Assembly (NCBI GenBank): GCA_910589635.1
Contig: CAJUTD010000001.1
Location: 1-64,000, forward strand
Length of the DNA stretch: 64,000 bases
DNA from: an uncultured Lachnospiraceae bacterium
Lineage (GTDB): Bacteria > Bacillota > Clostridia > Lachnospirales > Lachnospiraceae
Direction: 5' to 3'
In this document: positions 18,095-25,973 of the stretch, piece by piece
Numbering within the stretch: position 1 is the stretch's first letter
How the letters are laid out: every line of letters starts with the position of its first letter
The notes under the pieces: generated by a model
What the model saw: only the letters and a program-made list of their open reading frames with translations
Database searches by the model: none
Told to the model about the DNA's origin: nothing
Made by a program: the position numbers and the translations under genes

Positions 18095-19204
18095 ATGGAC
18101 GACCAGAAAATCCTCGCCATCCTCAACGAATTTGAGCCCGCAGAAGAGGCATACCGCAAACTCTACCTTGCCAACCCCTACGACAAAATTCCGCCTGTAC
18201 GCGACTGGCAGGACTTCATTACCGAATACCGCCAAAATATGAAAAGCCCTGTGGAAATCCCCACAGAGCCTATTTCTGATATTTCTACTTATTTTTATGA
18301 AAGCCAGTTCTTTTCCCCGCGAACGCTGATTCCCCATAAGCCTTCTCCCAATGCTTTCGAGATGGTCTATCCGCCTGTAGCGAACTCAGAATGCGTCATC
18401 TTCAAGCACCTCCGTTACCTGCCGGTCTTCGATCACGCATTGGAATTCGTCAAGCTGGTATATGTCCTCCAGGGAAGCAGCAGCTTCAACCTCAATCAAA
18501 AAAAATCTCATCTGCCCGCCGGCAGCTTATTGGTCGTCGGCCCCAATACTGTACAGAGCTTTTTCGCGCCCCATGACGAAGACATTGTACTGAATATTAT
18601 CATGCGCACTTCCTCCTTTGAGAAAATGTTTCTCCCGCTGCTTATGGAAAGCAACGAACTGTCCGACTATTTCTGGCAGATGCTTTACGAAAAAGATTTC
18701 TCCTCCATCTTGCTATTCGACTGTCGGGGGAACCAGGAAATCCGCCATCTCGTCCTGCAATTATACTATGAGTCACAGCTCAACCGCAATCACAGCCTGC
18801 TCATCATCAACAGCTATATACTGCTTCTGTTTGCCCAGCTTATCCGTAACCATATCGACAATGTGCAGAGACTTTCCGGTGAAAACAGCACAAGCACTAC
18901 CTCCAGGATTTTTCAGTTTATCACTGAGAATAAAGCGACAGTTTCTTTAAGCATGGTAGCGGAACATTTTGGGCTCAGCAAAGGTTATTTGAGCCGCTAT
19001 ATCAAATCGCGCACAGGCTATACCTTTTCCGGCCTGGTCCAGAAACTCAGGCTCAAAGAGGCTGCCTATCTATTGATAAACTCTAACCTCAGCGTTGAGG
19101 AAATTGTATACAAAGTAGGTTACACAGACATCAGCAATTTTTACCGGGCGTTTAAAGAAACTTACCAGACGACACCCGGGGAATTCCGCAGCCAGTACTC
19201 ATAA
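18095..19204 (+). CDS. AraC-family transcriptional regulator
   Basis: The 369-residue protein has an N-terminal cupin-like ligand-binding part (SSSFNLNQKKSHLPAGSLLVV, then a middle helical region) and a C-terminal AraC DNA-binding domain with two helix-turn-helix motifs (VSLSMVAEHFGLSKGYLSRYI and LSVEEIVYKVGYTDISNFYR, ending TTPGEFRSQYS). I prefer the start at MDDQKILAIL because AGAAAGGAT lies just upstream; an earlier in-frame ATG (18023) has no ribosome site. It is divergent from the rhamnosidase gene and is the likely activator of it in response to a rhamnoside or related sugar (inference from position). Confidence 0.9.
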   Translation: MDDQKILAILNEFEPAEEAYRKLYLANPYDKIPPVRDWQDFITEYRQNMKSPVEIPTEPISDISTYFYESQFFSPRTLIPHKPSPNAFEMVYPPVANSECVIFKHLRYLPVFDHALEFVKLVYVLQGSSSFNLNQKKSHLPAGSLLVVGPNTVQSFFAPHDEDIVLNIIMRTSSFEKMFLPLLMESNELSDYFWQMLYEKDFSSILLFDCRGNQEIRHLVLQLYYESQLNRNHSLLIINSYILLLFAQLIRNHIDNVQRLSGENSTSTTSRIFQFITENKATVSLSMVAEHFGLSKGYLSRYIKSRTGYTFSGLVQKLRLKEAAYLLINSNLSVEEIVYKVGYTDISNFYRAFKETYQTTPGEFRSQYS

Positions 19205-19256
19205 CACTAACCTCAATATTAGATATTCTATGTACCAGGGTTTATCTCATCGGCGA

Positions 19257-19352
19257 TAATTTCCTACGCACCATATACCTTTCTACTGCTAACGATTTAA
19301 TTTCCTGCGCACCGTATACCTTTTTACTGCTAACGATTTAATTTCCTGCGCA
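19257..19352. repeat. 41-bp tandem repeat at the 3' end of sigF
   Basis: Two full 41-bp units (19257-19297, 19298-19338) and a partial third (from 19339) begin TAATTTCCTGCGCA or nearly so. The second and third copies include the final codons and stop of sigF, so the end of that gene has been duplicated into the intergenic space. The distal copy has three substitutions. The array lies between the AraC gene and sigF at the presumed insertion boundary. Confidence 0.85.
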
Positions 19353-20097
19353 TTTCCAGCAGGATTTTCTTCTCCATGCGGCTGACCTGAACCTGACTGA
19401 TGCCCATCTCCTCTGCGATTTGACTCTGCGTACGCTCCTTGAAATACCGCAATTCAATCAAATGCCGCTCGGTCTCTCCAAGTTCCTGCAAAAGCTGTTC
19501 CAACACCATATGGTTGAGCAGCATTTCATGGCTGTCCTTTTCCTGCGGCAAGCGGTCTGCAAGGCAAATCTCCTTGCCCTCCGAGGACCCTGTATTTTTA
19601 TAGATGGACTCAACCTCTCCATTCGCCTCCAAAGCCATAACGATTTCCTCCCGGGGCATACCGGTCTTCTCAGAGAGCTCTAAAAGCGTCGGTTCCCGGC
19701 CAAGCTCTGTCTGTAACTTTTCACGCGCCTGCTTCATCTTAGCGCCGCTCTCCTTTAAGCTGCGGCTTACCTTGATCATACCGTCATCTCTCAGAAAACG
19801 CCGAATCTCCCCCGTAATCATAGGTACGGCATATGTGGAGAACTTCACCGAGAAGGAAGTGTCAAACTTGTCGATAGCTTTCATCAGTCCAATGCTGCCA
19901 ATCTGAAACAAATCCTCCTGCTCATATCCGCGGTTGTTGAATCTGCGCACAATACTCCACACCAGACCCATATTATTTTTTATCATAGCGTCCCGGGCAA
20001 GACGATCCCCCGCCTGGGACTGCTCTAAAAGTTGCCTATGTAATGCTTCCCTTTCCTCTTCCGTCCCCATTCTCTTAGGCTCGTCCAACCTTCTCAC
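19330..20097 (-). CDS. sigF: Sporulation sigma factor SigF (SpoIIAC)
   Basis: SigF is the first forespore-specific sigma factor. The 255-residue protein carries region 2 (MIKNNMGLVWSIVRRFNNRG, EQEDLFQIGSIGLMKAIDKF), region 3 (SRSLKESGAKMKQAREKLQ) and region 4 with the HTH SQIAEEMGISQVQVSRMEKK. The GTG start overlaps the spoIIAB stop by 4 nt, though an ATG nine codons later (MGTEEERE) is possible. It is the last gene of spoIIAA-spoIIAB-sigF, the universal partner-switch operon. The 3' end is tandemly duplicated downstream. Confidence 0.97.
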   Translation of the reverse strand: MRRLDEPKRMGTEEEREALHRQLLEQSQAGDRLARDAMIKNNMGLVWSIVRRFNNRGYEQEDLFQIGSIGLMKAIDKFDTSFSVKFSTYAVPMITGEIRRFLRDDGMIKVSRSLKESGAKMKQAREKLQTELGREPTLLELSEKTGMPREEIVMALEANGEVESIYKNTGSSEGKEICLADRLPQEKDSHEMLLNHMVLEQLLQELGETERHLIELRYFKERTQSQIAEEMGISQVQVSRMEKKILLEMRRKLNR

Positions 20098-20525
20098 CCT
20101 TCCCCTATGGTTTTACACATGGTGACGCAAGTCCCCTTCCGTGGCTCAGAGACCACTTCCACCGTGTCCATAAATGCTTCCATAAATGCAAATCCCATGC
20201 CTGACCGCTCCAGCTCAGGCTTGGTGGTAAACATCGGCGCCCTGGCCTGTGCAATATCATCAATCCCTTTGCCAGCGTCCATCACAGAGATTTCCACCTT
20301 CTTTCCTTCAATGCTGCACTGAATCCAAATGTGCCCTTCCTTCTGTTCATATCCATGGATAATGCAGTTCGTCACAGCCTCGCTGACTGCTGTTTTGATG
20401 TCCGCCAGCTCGTCCACCGTCGGATTTAGGCCGGCTACAAACGCCCCCACCGCAACTCTCGCAAACCCCTCATTGGAAGATGCAGCAAGAAATTCCATCT
20501 TCATTTCGTTCTTTAAACTTTCCAT
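20094..20525 (-). CDS. spoIIAB: Anti-sigma F factor and serine kinase SpoIIAB
   Basis: SpoIIAB binds and inhibits SigF and phosphorylates SpoIIAA using a GHKL-type ATPase fold. The 143-residue protein shows the N-box (DIKTAVSEAVTNCIIHGYE), the G1 motif (VMDAGKGIDDIAQA) and G2 (ERSGMGFAFMEAFMD). It begins MESLKNEMKMEF with a GGAGG ribosome site, 17 nt after spoIIAA, and is coupled to sigF. Confidence 0.97.
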   Translation of the reverse strand: MESLKNEMKMEFLAASSNEGFARVAVGAFVAGLNPTVDELADIKTAVSEAVTNCIIHGYEQKEGHIWIQCSIEGKKVEISVMDAGKGIDDIAQARAPMFTTKPELERSGMGFAFMEAFMDTVEVVSEPRKGTCVTMCKTIGEG

Positions 20526-20542
20526 AGTTTCCTCCTTTTTGC

Positions 20543-20848
20543 CTATTCAACTTCCATAATCTTCCTTAAACCGGATAACTGGAACACTCGCTGTATCTGC
20601 TCATTGAGATGCACCGCCTTCACATAGCCGCCGCCAAAACGCACATTCTTGCATCTGCCGATAATAACGCCAATCCCGGAGCTGTCCATAAAACTGGTAT
20701 CGGCGAAATCAAATACCAGGCTGCGCACCGGGTATCTTAAAATCAGGCCATCTGCCTCTTCCTTCAGAAATTCCGCGGCATGATGATCCAATTCCGCAGG
20801 CATTTTCAAAATGAGACATCCGTATTCCTTCTTGTATTTGTAATCCAT
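20543..20848 (-). CDS. spoIIAA: Anti-anti-sigma factor SpoIIAA
   Basis: SpoIIAA is a STAS-domain protein that frees SigF by binding SpoIIAB when unphosphorylated. The 101-residue protein has the loop SFMDSSGIGVIIGR, and Ser57 corresponds to the serine phosphorylated by SpoIIAB. The ribosome site is strong (GGAAGGAAG). It is the first gene of the operon; I could not find a convincing sigma-H promoter upstream. Confidence 0.96.
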   Translation of the reverse strand: MDYKYKKEYGCLILKMPAELDHHAAEFLKEEADGLILRYPVRSLVFDFADTSFMDSSGIGVIIGRCKNVRFGGGYVKAVHLNEQIQRVFQLSGLRKIMEVE

Positions 20849-20888
20849 AGACTTCCTTCCTTTCCATTTTTAAAACTAATACATATTA

Positions 20889-20946
20889 GGAGAACATAGG
20901 AGGACCACTCACGCTTTCGTGTGGCAAGGCCTTTCCTAATTAGGAT
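20889..20946. repeat. Imperfect stem-loop with GGCAAGGCCTTTCC motif
   Basis: ATTAGGA near 20886 and TCCTAAT near 20934 flank CCACTCACG-CTTT-CGTGTGG, followed by the motif GTGGCAAGGCCTTTCC. A related motif recurs at 24000 and, in shorter form, at 17994. It looks like a dispersed family-specific intergenic sequence. Confidence 0.45.
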
Positions 20947-20947
20947 A

Positions 20948-20979
20948 AAAAAAGACGCCATAAAAATATGACGTCTTTT
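20948..20979 (-). terminator. Intrinsic terminator after the TPR gene
   Basis: AAAAGACG (20950-20957) and CGTCTTTT (20972-20979) form a stem with an AT-rich loop. On the minus strand the stem is followed by a T-run (CGTCTTTTTTTATCC). It lies about 60 nt after the stop of the TPR gene and separates it from the spoIIA operon. Confidence 0.85.
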
Positions 20980-21039
20980 GTAGTAAACTCTTCTATTTAT
21001 AATTTTCACAACAAACCGAAACAGATATGGATTACCGGC

Positions 21040-22362
21040 TTATGGCTGCTGACGGTTCAGTTCATCCAAGTACTGCTGAGAAGCCTTGGCTCGCTGTGTC
21101 CCCGGATGAAGCTCTATCATCCGCTGGTAGTACTTCTTAGCATTCTCCACATCCCCGGTCTGCCGATAACTATGCGCCAGATGGTAAATGGCATATCCAT
21201 CGTCATGGTCCTCCTCCGCTTTTACCACCTTTTCCAAGCCGGTGATTGCCGCCGCAAAATTGCGGCTGTTGTAATCCTGCTCTGCCTGTTGATAGACGGC
21301 TGCCATGTACTGCTCGTTTACCAGGCCGTTCATTCTATCGTAGACTGATTTGGCCTGAGCGCCCAAAAGTCCGGGATCTACCTGCCCAATACCGTCCCCC
21401 GCCGCCTGAATATTCTGCTGTGAGTACTCGAAACACACATTGATCATCTGCTCATAATTCTCAATAATCTTCTGCGTATCTGCCGATTCCCCTTCCATGT
21501 TCTCAATCTTCGCTTTGAGGTCTTCTATCTCCTGATTGAGGCTATTCATCTCCTGCGTGCGCGAAGTCAGCTCATTGTTGGCTTCCAATTCCGCCTTGCG
21601 CGCTTCAGACACGGCGTTCTGCCGCACAGTAGGAATAATCAGGAAATATGTGATTAATGCCCCGATTGCCACGCCGATAATTAAATTTAATATTGTCATT
21701 AGCGGCGACATGTCCCTGCCATTTACCGGCTGGATAATCGTCTCATTACCGCTCCGGTAAGAGGCTGTCTCCTCTTTCTTATGGCTTGCGCCTTTGGATG
21801 CGGAGGCATCCTTCTGTAAATAACTGTCTACCTCCCTCAGATAACGCAGCGTCGTCAAATTACCGTTGTCAACCTTTGCCGCATCATTGAGTTCTCTCCT
21901 GGCACGCTCATATTTGCCCTCCTCCATGTAAAGAAGCGCGAGAAGCTGATGCGCTTTCACCAAACCGGGATTCATAGAGAGCACCTTTTTCAGTTGGATA
22001 ATTGCCAAATCCTTGCTGTCCTGCTGGCAGTAGAGCAACGCCTGGTTATATTTCTTAATCGTCTGGTTCACAGAACTCAGACGGGAACTGTTGGACTGGA
22101 TTGCATCCAGATATTGTTCCGCGGGATTGCCCTCCGGCTTCATACTGCGGCTGATAACCCACTCGCTCAGGGCGTCTACTACTTCGCCCATCTCATAATA
22201 GACCAGGCCTAACAGATTACGCGCCTCTATATTCGCCTTATAATACTGCAGGCTCATGCGCAAAGATTTTGCCGCGCCTGACAAATCACGCACCTTCGCT
22301 TTTTTTAATCCGTCATTGTAGAAGGTATTTGACAGACGGATAATTTTATTATAACTGTCCAT
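21040..22362 (-). CDS. TPR-repeat membrane protein with coiled coil
   Basis: The 440-residue protein has an N-terminal TPR block (about residues 1-175, e.g. AHQLLALLYMEEGKYERARR), one membrane helix near residues 223-245 (MTILNLIIGVAIGALITYFLI), a coiled coil (about 250-300) and a C-terminal TPR pair (DYNSRNFAAAITGLEKV, DVENAKKYYQRMIELHPGTQ). This is the layout of a scaffold or adaptor protein at the cytoplasmic membrane. It follows the 46-residue ORF and folC and ends at a terminator. No specific function can be assigned. Confidence 0.85.
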   Translation of the reverse strand: MDSYNKIIRLSNTFYNDGLKKAKVRDLSGAAKSLRMSLQYYKANIEARNLLGLVYYEMGEVVDALSEWVISRSMKPEGNPAEQYLDAIQSNSSRLSSVNQTIKKYNQALLYCQQDSKDLAIIQLKKVLSMNPGLVKAHQLLALLYMEEGKYERARRELNDAAKVDNGNLTTLRYLREVDSYLQKDASASKGASHKKEETASYRSGNETIIQPVNGRDMSPLMTILNLIIGVAIGALITYFLIIPTVRQNAVSEARKAELEANNELTSRTQEMNSLNQEIEDLKAKIENMEGESADTQKIIENYEQMINVCFEYSQQNIQAAGDGIGQVDPGLLGAQAKSVYDRMNGLVNEQYMAAVYQQAEQDYNSRNFAAAITGLEKVVKAEEDHDDGYAIYHLAHSYRQTGDVENAKKYYQRMIELHPGTQRAKASQQYLDELNRQQP

Positions 22363-22387
22363 ACCAATCCTTTCTATCTTTCTGAAC

Positions 22388-22528
22388 CTACCGCTGTCTA
22401 GCTTCCTTGATAATTTCCTGCATGATATCTGTCATATCGGTGAGATCCCTGTCATATATTGCATCCTCAACCTCTTCCACTTCCAGGCTGGGTTTAAATT
22501 TCTTCAATTCTTCTTCAAAATCAATCAT
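22388..22528 (-). CDS. Conserved-looking 46-residue acidic protein between folC and the TPR gene
   Basis: An ATG overlapping the folC stop (ATGA) and preceded by AGGAGG opens a frame of 46 residues: MIDFEEELKKFKPSLEVEEV, then EDAIYDRDLTDMTDIMQEII and KEARQR. The composition is acidic and helical with no membrane segment. Tight coupling to folC, a perfect ribosome site and 25 nt to the next gene argue that it is real. The function is unknown. Confidence 0.75.
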   Translation of the reverse strand: MIDFEEELKKFKPSLEVEEVEDAIYDRDLTDMTDIMQEIIKEARQR

Positions 22529-23838
22529 TCCATACCTCCTGCAATTCTCTCCAACGCGCCAATCAGATAAAGCGAACCTGCACAGAACAATATCTGTCCC
22601 GGCTTCTTCGCTGACAAGGCATACGCATATGCCTCCTCTACCTGCTCTATCTCCGTAATCTTCACTGTCTGCTTATTCTTATGTGCCGTCCGTTCAAATA
22701 CCTCCGCCAACATATGACAGTCTGCCCCTCGGTTTCCCGGGACAGATGTAATGATAATCTTTTCCCAATCGCCCTTTTGCAGTAAATCTTCTGCGGCACG
22801 CATGTAATCTTTCTCTTTCACCATGGCAAATAATAAAACCGCAGGCGTCCGGGAAATCTGTCCTGCCGCCTCAAGAAATCTTACAATGCCATCGGGATTA
22901 TGCGCCCCGTCAAAATACACATCCGGCCTGACTAGTTGCATTCTCCCCTGCCATCTCACTTCCGCAAGTCCCTGCCGTATCGCCGTATGCGGTATTTTCT
23001 CACTCTGCGCAATACAATTCACAGCCTGCAAGGCTATTGCCGCATTCTGCGCCTGATACGGCGCTGCAAAGGGAATTTCAAATTTAGTAACAGTACCATC
23101 ATAACCACAATCATAAGAAAATGCAATCTTTTTCGCCGTGATTAATAAAATTTTAACTTTATCTGGAAAAACCGGATAAGCCATGCAAGCCTGCTGACGG
23201 GCACAATCTGCGATTACTCTGTCCGCCTCGGGCAAAGATGCGTCATACACGATCGGAACGCCAGGTCTTATGATCCCTGCTTTCTCCGCCGCAATCTTGG
23301 CAATTGTATCTCCTAAAAGCTCCGTGTGCTCCAGACTGATGGAGGTAATCACCGTGAGAAGGGGGCGCTCTATAATATTCGTGGCGTCCAGACGTCCTCC
23401 GAGACCTGTCTCCAACACAACATACTCTGCCTGATACTCCGCAAAGATGAGCATACCCGTGGCAAACACATATTCAAAAAACGACGGATGCGGCATACCC
23501 TGCTGCATCATGGAATCTACCGCCCGCTGAACTGCCTGCGCTGCCCGCACAAAACACTCTCTTTCGCAAGGCTGTCCGTCCACCCGAAACCGCTCCTCAA
23601 TATAACTTAAATGCGGAGAAGTAAACAACCCCACGCGCTTGCCTGCCGAGCGCAAAATGCTGTCGATAAAAGCGCAGACACTGCCCTTGCCATTGCTGCC
23701 CGCCACATGAATAATTTTAAAATCATTCTGCGGCTGTCCTAAGCGGCGAAGCAGTTCCCTGGTGTGTTCCGGCTTATTTTTAGCAGAAAATCTGGGAATT
23801 TCCAGAATTTCCTCCACTGTATCTTCGTATGTCTTCAT
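22525..23838 (-). CDS. folC: Folylpolyglutamate synthase / dihydrofolate synthase family
   Basis: FolC adds glutamate to (dihydro)folate with ATP. The P-loop HVAGSNGKGSVCAF, the omega-loop region (GLFTSPHLSYIEERF), the KAGIIRPGVP lysine and the C-terminal FDGAHNPDG motif are all present. I prefer the start MKTYEDTVEEIL (437 residues) with AAAGGA upstream over an ATG 39 nt earlier. It is coupled to the 46-residue ORF. Confidence 0.93.
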   Translation of the reverse strand: MKTYEDTVEEILEIPRFSAKNKPEHTRELLRRLGQPQNDFKIIHVAGSNGKGSVCAFIDSILRSAGKRVGLFTSPHLSYIEERFRVDGQPCERECFVRAAQAVQRAVDSMMQQGMPHPSFFEYVFATGMLIFAEYQAEYVVLETGLGGRLDATNIIERPLLTVITSISLEHTELLGDTIAKIAAEKAGIIRPGVPIVYDASLPEADRVIADCARQQACMAYPVFPDKVKILLITAKKIAFSYDCGYDGTVTKFEIPFAAPYQAQNAAIALQAVNCIAQSEKIPHTAIRQGLAEVRWQGRMQLVRPDVYFDGAHNPDGIVRFLEAAGQISRTPAVLLFAMVKEKDYMRAAEDLLQKGDWEKIIITSVPGNRGADCHMLAEVFERTAHKNKQTVKITEIEQVEEAYAYALSAKKPGQILFCAGSLYLIGALERIAGGME

Positions 23839-24018
23839 AATTACCAATTTTCCTTTGTACTTATTCGCAGTGCCCATTATAATACAGCCGCTAATTGAAA
23901 TCCAGTCCTAAATATGGAAAATGCTGATTTTTCGTGTGACATTTTTCAACAAGAGCCTCTTTAGAAATTTTTGCGAAGAATAATAAAGCGGGCACAGCGT
24001 GACAAGGTCTTTCCGATA

Positions 24019-24060
24019 AGGATTCGAGTGTCAAAAGCACCTTTTTGACACCCGAATCCT
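24019..24060. repeat. Long stem-loop, 18-bp arms
   Basis: AGGATTCGAGTGTCAAAA (24019-24036) pairs with 24043-24060 with one mismatch and a 6-nt loop. It adjoins the dispersed CAAGGTCTTTCC motif, so it may be part of an intergenic repeat family. It also could act as a second terminator for the upstream gene. Confidence 0.7.
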
Positions 24061-24074
24061 ATAAGATAAAAAAC

Positions 24075-24119
24075 GGCATTCATTCGCCGGATATATTGTT
24101 ATCCAAACAAATGAATGCC
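24075..24119 (-). terminator. Intrinsic terminator after the FapA-like gene
   Basis: GGCATTCATT (24075-24084) and AATGAATGCC (24110-24119) form a perfect 10-bp stem. Reading the minus strand it is followed by GTTTTTTATC. It lies 30 nt past the stop of the FapA-like gene. Confidence 0.85.
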
Positions 24120-24148
24120 ATCTATTATGTCTTCTACTCTTTTACCTC

Positions 24149-25510
24149 TCAGGACTCTATCGCACACATCAAAATCTTATCCTGATCCCGAACAAATTCT
24201 AACTTCTTCTGCTGTTCTTTCACCAACACACGCAGCTCGTCAATCTCCACCCTGACGCCCGGGTATACATTGCCGGTAACTCTGACTGTTCCTCCCCTTG
24301 CACGCTCAATCTGATCCTGAAGCTTCTCAAGCTCCGCCTCATCGCCTGCCAGCAATGCCGTGTCACGAATCTTCACGCGCAGAAGGTCAGTCCTTCTGGG
24401 ATCATTCTTCATATCTTTTAAAATCTTCAGCCCTTCTTCTATCTTGCTGAGATTTGTCTTCTCTATCTTAATCTTATTCTGTAAGACGCTAATCCTACGC
24501 CGCGTAGCCATGTCATTGCCAATCTTCACATGGGTTCTGACCTCGCCTTCACTGCCCAGCGTGTCAACCTCAATACTCTCAATTGCGCCTACTTCTCCGC
24601 CAATGATACTTGCTTTCTTCCCATTAAGTATAATACTCTCACCGCAAGATACCTGGCAATTCAAAAATACATCAGCCTGAATGGTTCCGTTGGCATGTAC
24701 TCTGGTGTACTCAAAAAACTTAGCGGAAATATTCCCGTTCGCTATGATAGTAGCTCTCGACCCTCCCATAACGCCGCTTCTTAGCACAATATCTTTACCA
24801 GCTTCAATATTCGCGCCCTCCACAATACCGTCTATCGTAACGGTACCGGTCGCCTTAATTGTCAAACCGCTGCAAACAGCTCCATGAACAATTACGTCGC
24901 CACGGAAATCAATATTTCCTACAGACAAATCAGCATCGCCAGTAATCTCATACACGGGCAGAATGACGATACGCTCACCGCTCTTCTCAATCTTCCCATC
25001 TATTAAGGATGTATAAATCAAACCATCCTCTGAACGTTCAAACCCTTTGCCGCGCAATGGGACTAAATCCCTTCCGCGCTTCGCAAGAACCGGCTTACCC
25101 TTTAAGTCTATGCCGTCCTTTCCCTGGATTGATTTATGGTACTCTGCAATCACCTGACCCTGTGTGACTATCTCTACCATCTTAATGCTCCAGTAATCAA
25201 CTGATCCGTCCGGCTTTAACTTAGGCTTCTTGCTGAAATTCATGTCAAATTTATATTCATAATATCCATCTATGCCATCTTCGGGTATCTGACCCTCCGC
25301 AATGAGAACTTCCTGATTATAAACTTGCTGCTCTAACATCTGTCTGATTTTATCTTCATTAATCCCAAAGGTCACGCCGCTCGTCTTGAGTACAGCCATT
25401 ATATAATTGAAATCATGGACCTCCAATTCCGGCCTCGGTAGGAACAGATAGGCCTTCATGTTGTCCCGGCTTAATCTAACTTTGGGTTCATTTTGCGTTG
25501 AGGCTGCCAT
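24149..25510 (-). CDS. FapA-family (DUF342) protein
   Basis: The 453-residue protein has the FapA/DUF342 layout. The N-terminal part (about 1-150) includes the GIDLKGKPVLAKRGRDLVPL segment. A central right-handed beta-helix of short repeats (about 170-320) contains VGNIDFRGDVIVHGAV, IKATGTVTIDGIVEGANIEA and NGNISAKFFEYTRVHANGTI, and the C-terminus is a coiled coil. Beta-helices of this type are related to bactofilins and are thought to bind membranes or proteins. The annotation 'flagellar assembly protein A' seen in databases is not supported by any neighbour here. It starts with a GGGGGG ribosome site. Confidence 0.85.
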   Translation of the reverse strand: MAASTQNEPKVRLSRDNMKAYLFLPRPELEVHDFNYIMAVLKTSGVTFGINEDKIRQMLEQQVYNQEVLIAEGQIPEDGIDGYYEYKFDMNFSKKPKLKPDGSVDYWSIKMVEIVTQGQVIAEYHKSIQGKDGIDLKGKPVLAKRGRDLVPLRGKGFERSEDGLIYTSLIDGKIEKSGERIVILPVYEITGDADLSVGNIDFRGDVIVHGAVCSGLTIKATGTVTIDGIVEGANIEAGKDIVLRSGVMGGSRATIIANGNISAKFFEYTRVHANGTIQADVFLNCQVSCGESIILNGKKASIIGGEVGAIESIEVDTLGSEGEVRTHVKIGNDMATRRRISVLQNKIKIEKTNLSKIEEGLKILKDMKNDPRRTDLLRVKIRDTALLAGDEAELEKLQDQIERARGGTVRVTGNVYPGVRVEIDELRVLVKEQQKKLEFVRDQDKILMCAIES

Positions 25511-25751
25511 TACAGATCCCCCCTTTGCATGGAATTCCTGTCAAAAAAAGTATTATACACATATATATTACCAAGATTCCTAAACTTTTTCAATATGTTT
25601 TCTCGTATTTCTTATTTTTTAGAGAACAGCCCGCCCCCGTCGTTGTACCATGAATTGCTTCACAATCACATGGTACACTTTGCATGCTTCGGCGTGTATA
25701 ATAACTGGTGATATTATACTATAAGCTAAACTGCTCTCATTTTTCCTGCAA

Positions 25752-25834
25752 TGCGGATAACAGGACTTGAACCTGCACGGGGGTTGCCCACTAGAACCTA
25801 AATCTAGCGCGTCTGCCAATTCCGCCATATCCGC
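25752..25834 (-). tRNA. tRNA-Leu (anticodon UAG)
   Basis: The acceptor stem GCGGATA/TATCCGC closes with discriminator A. The anticodon stem-loop reads CTAGA-TTTAGGT-TCTAG with anticodon UAG, a long variable arm of the leucine type follows, and the T loop is GGTTCAAGTCC. CCA is not encoded. A small GCAGGGT/ACCCTGC inverted repeat lies just 5' of it at 25843-25861. Confidence 0.95.
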
Positions 25835-25902
25835 CCAAAGGGGCAGGGTATATGACCCTGCATACCACAACTTCTAGTCTAAAATACTAAGAAGCCGCCT
25901 TG

Positions 25903-25931
25903 ATTATAATATCTGATGGTAAAAAAGTCAA
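25903..25931 (-). promoter_or_regulatory. Sigma-A promoter of tRNA-Leu
   Basis: On the minus strand TTGACT (25931-25926) and TATAAT (25908-25903) are exactly 17 nt apart. The predicted start lies about 60 nt upstream of the tRNA. Confidence 0.85.
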
Positions 25932-25973
25932 GAGCTGAATTTAAATATGTTGTAACATAATAACTCCTTCTTT

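Larger units (their letters stand above)
23839..24148. other. Intergenic region with three structured elements, no gene
   Basis: Between folC and the FapA-like gene I see only hairpins. The GTGACAAGGTCTTTCC motif resembles 20905-20935. An 18-bp inverted repeat with one mismatch (24019-24036 with 24043-24060) follows it, then the terminator at 24075-24119. No reading frame has coding character. Confidence 0.7.

Noticed and set aside
17948..18337. Minus-strand frame of 129 residues over the cloverleaf and the start of the AraC gene
   Set aside because: It is antisense to the AraC coding region and has no ribosome site; the AraC frame has clear domains.
20849..20940. Possible sigma-H promoter for spoIIAA
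   Set aside because: An AGGAAA box is present but no GAAT element at suitable spacing follows, so the call is not supported.
25619..25870. Minus-strand frame of 83 residues
   Set aside because: It runs through the tRNA-Leu gene, so it cannot be a real protein gene.
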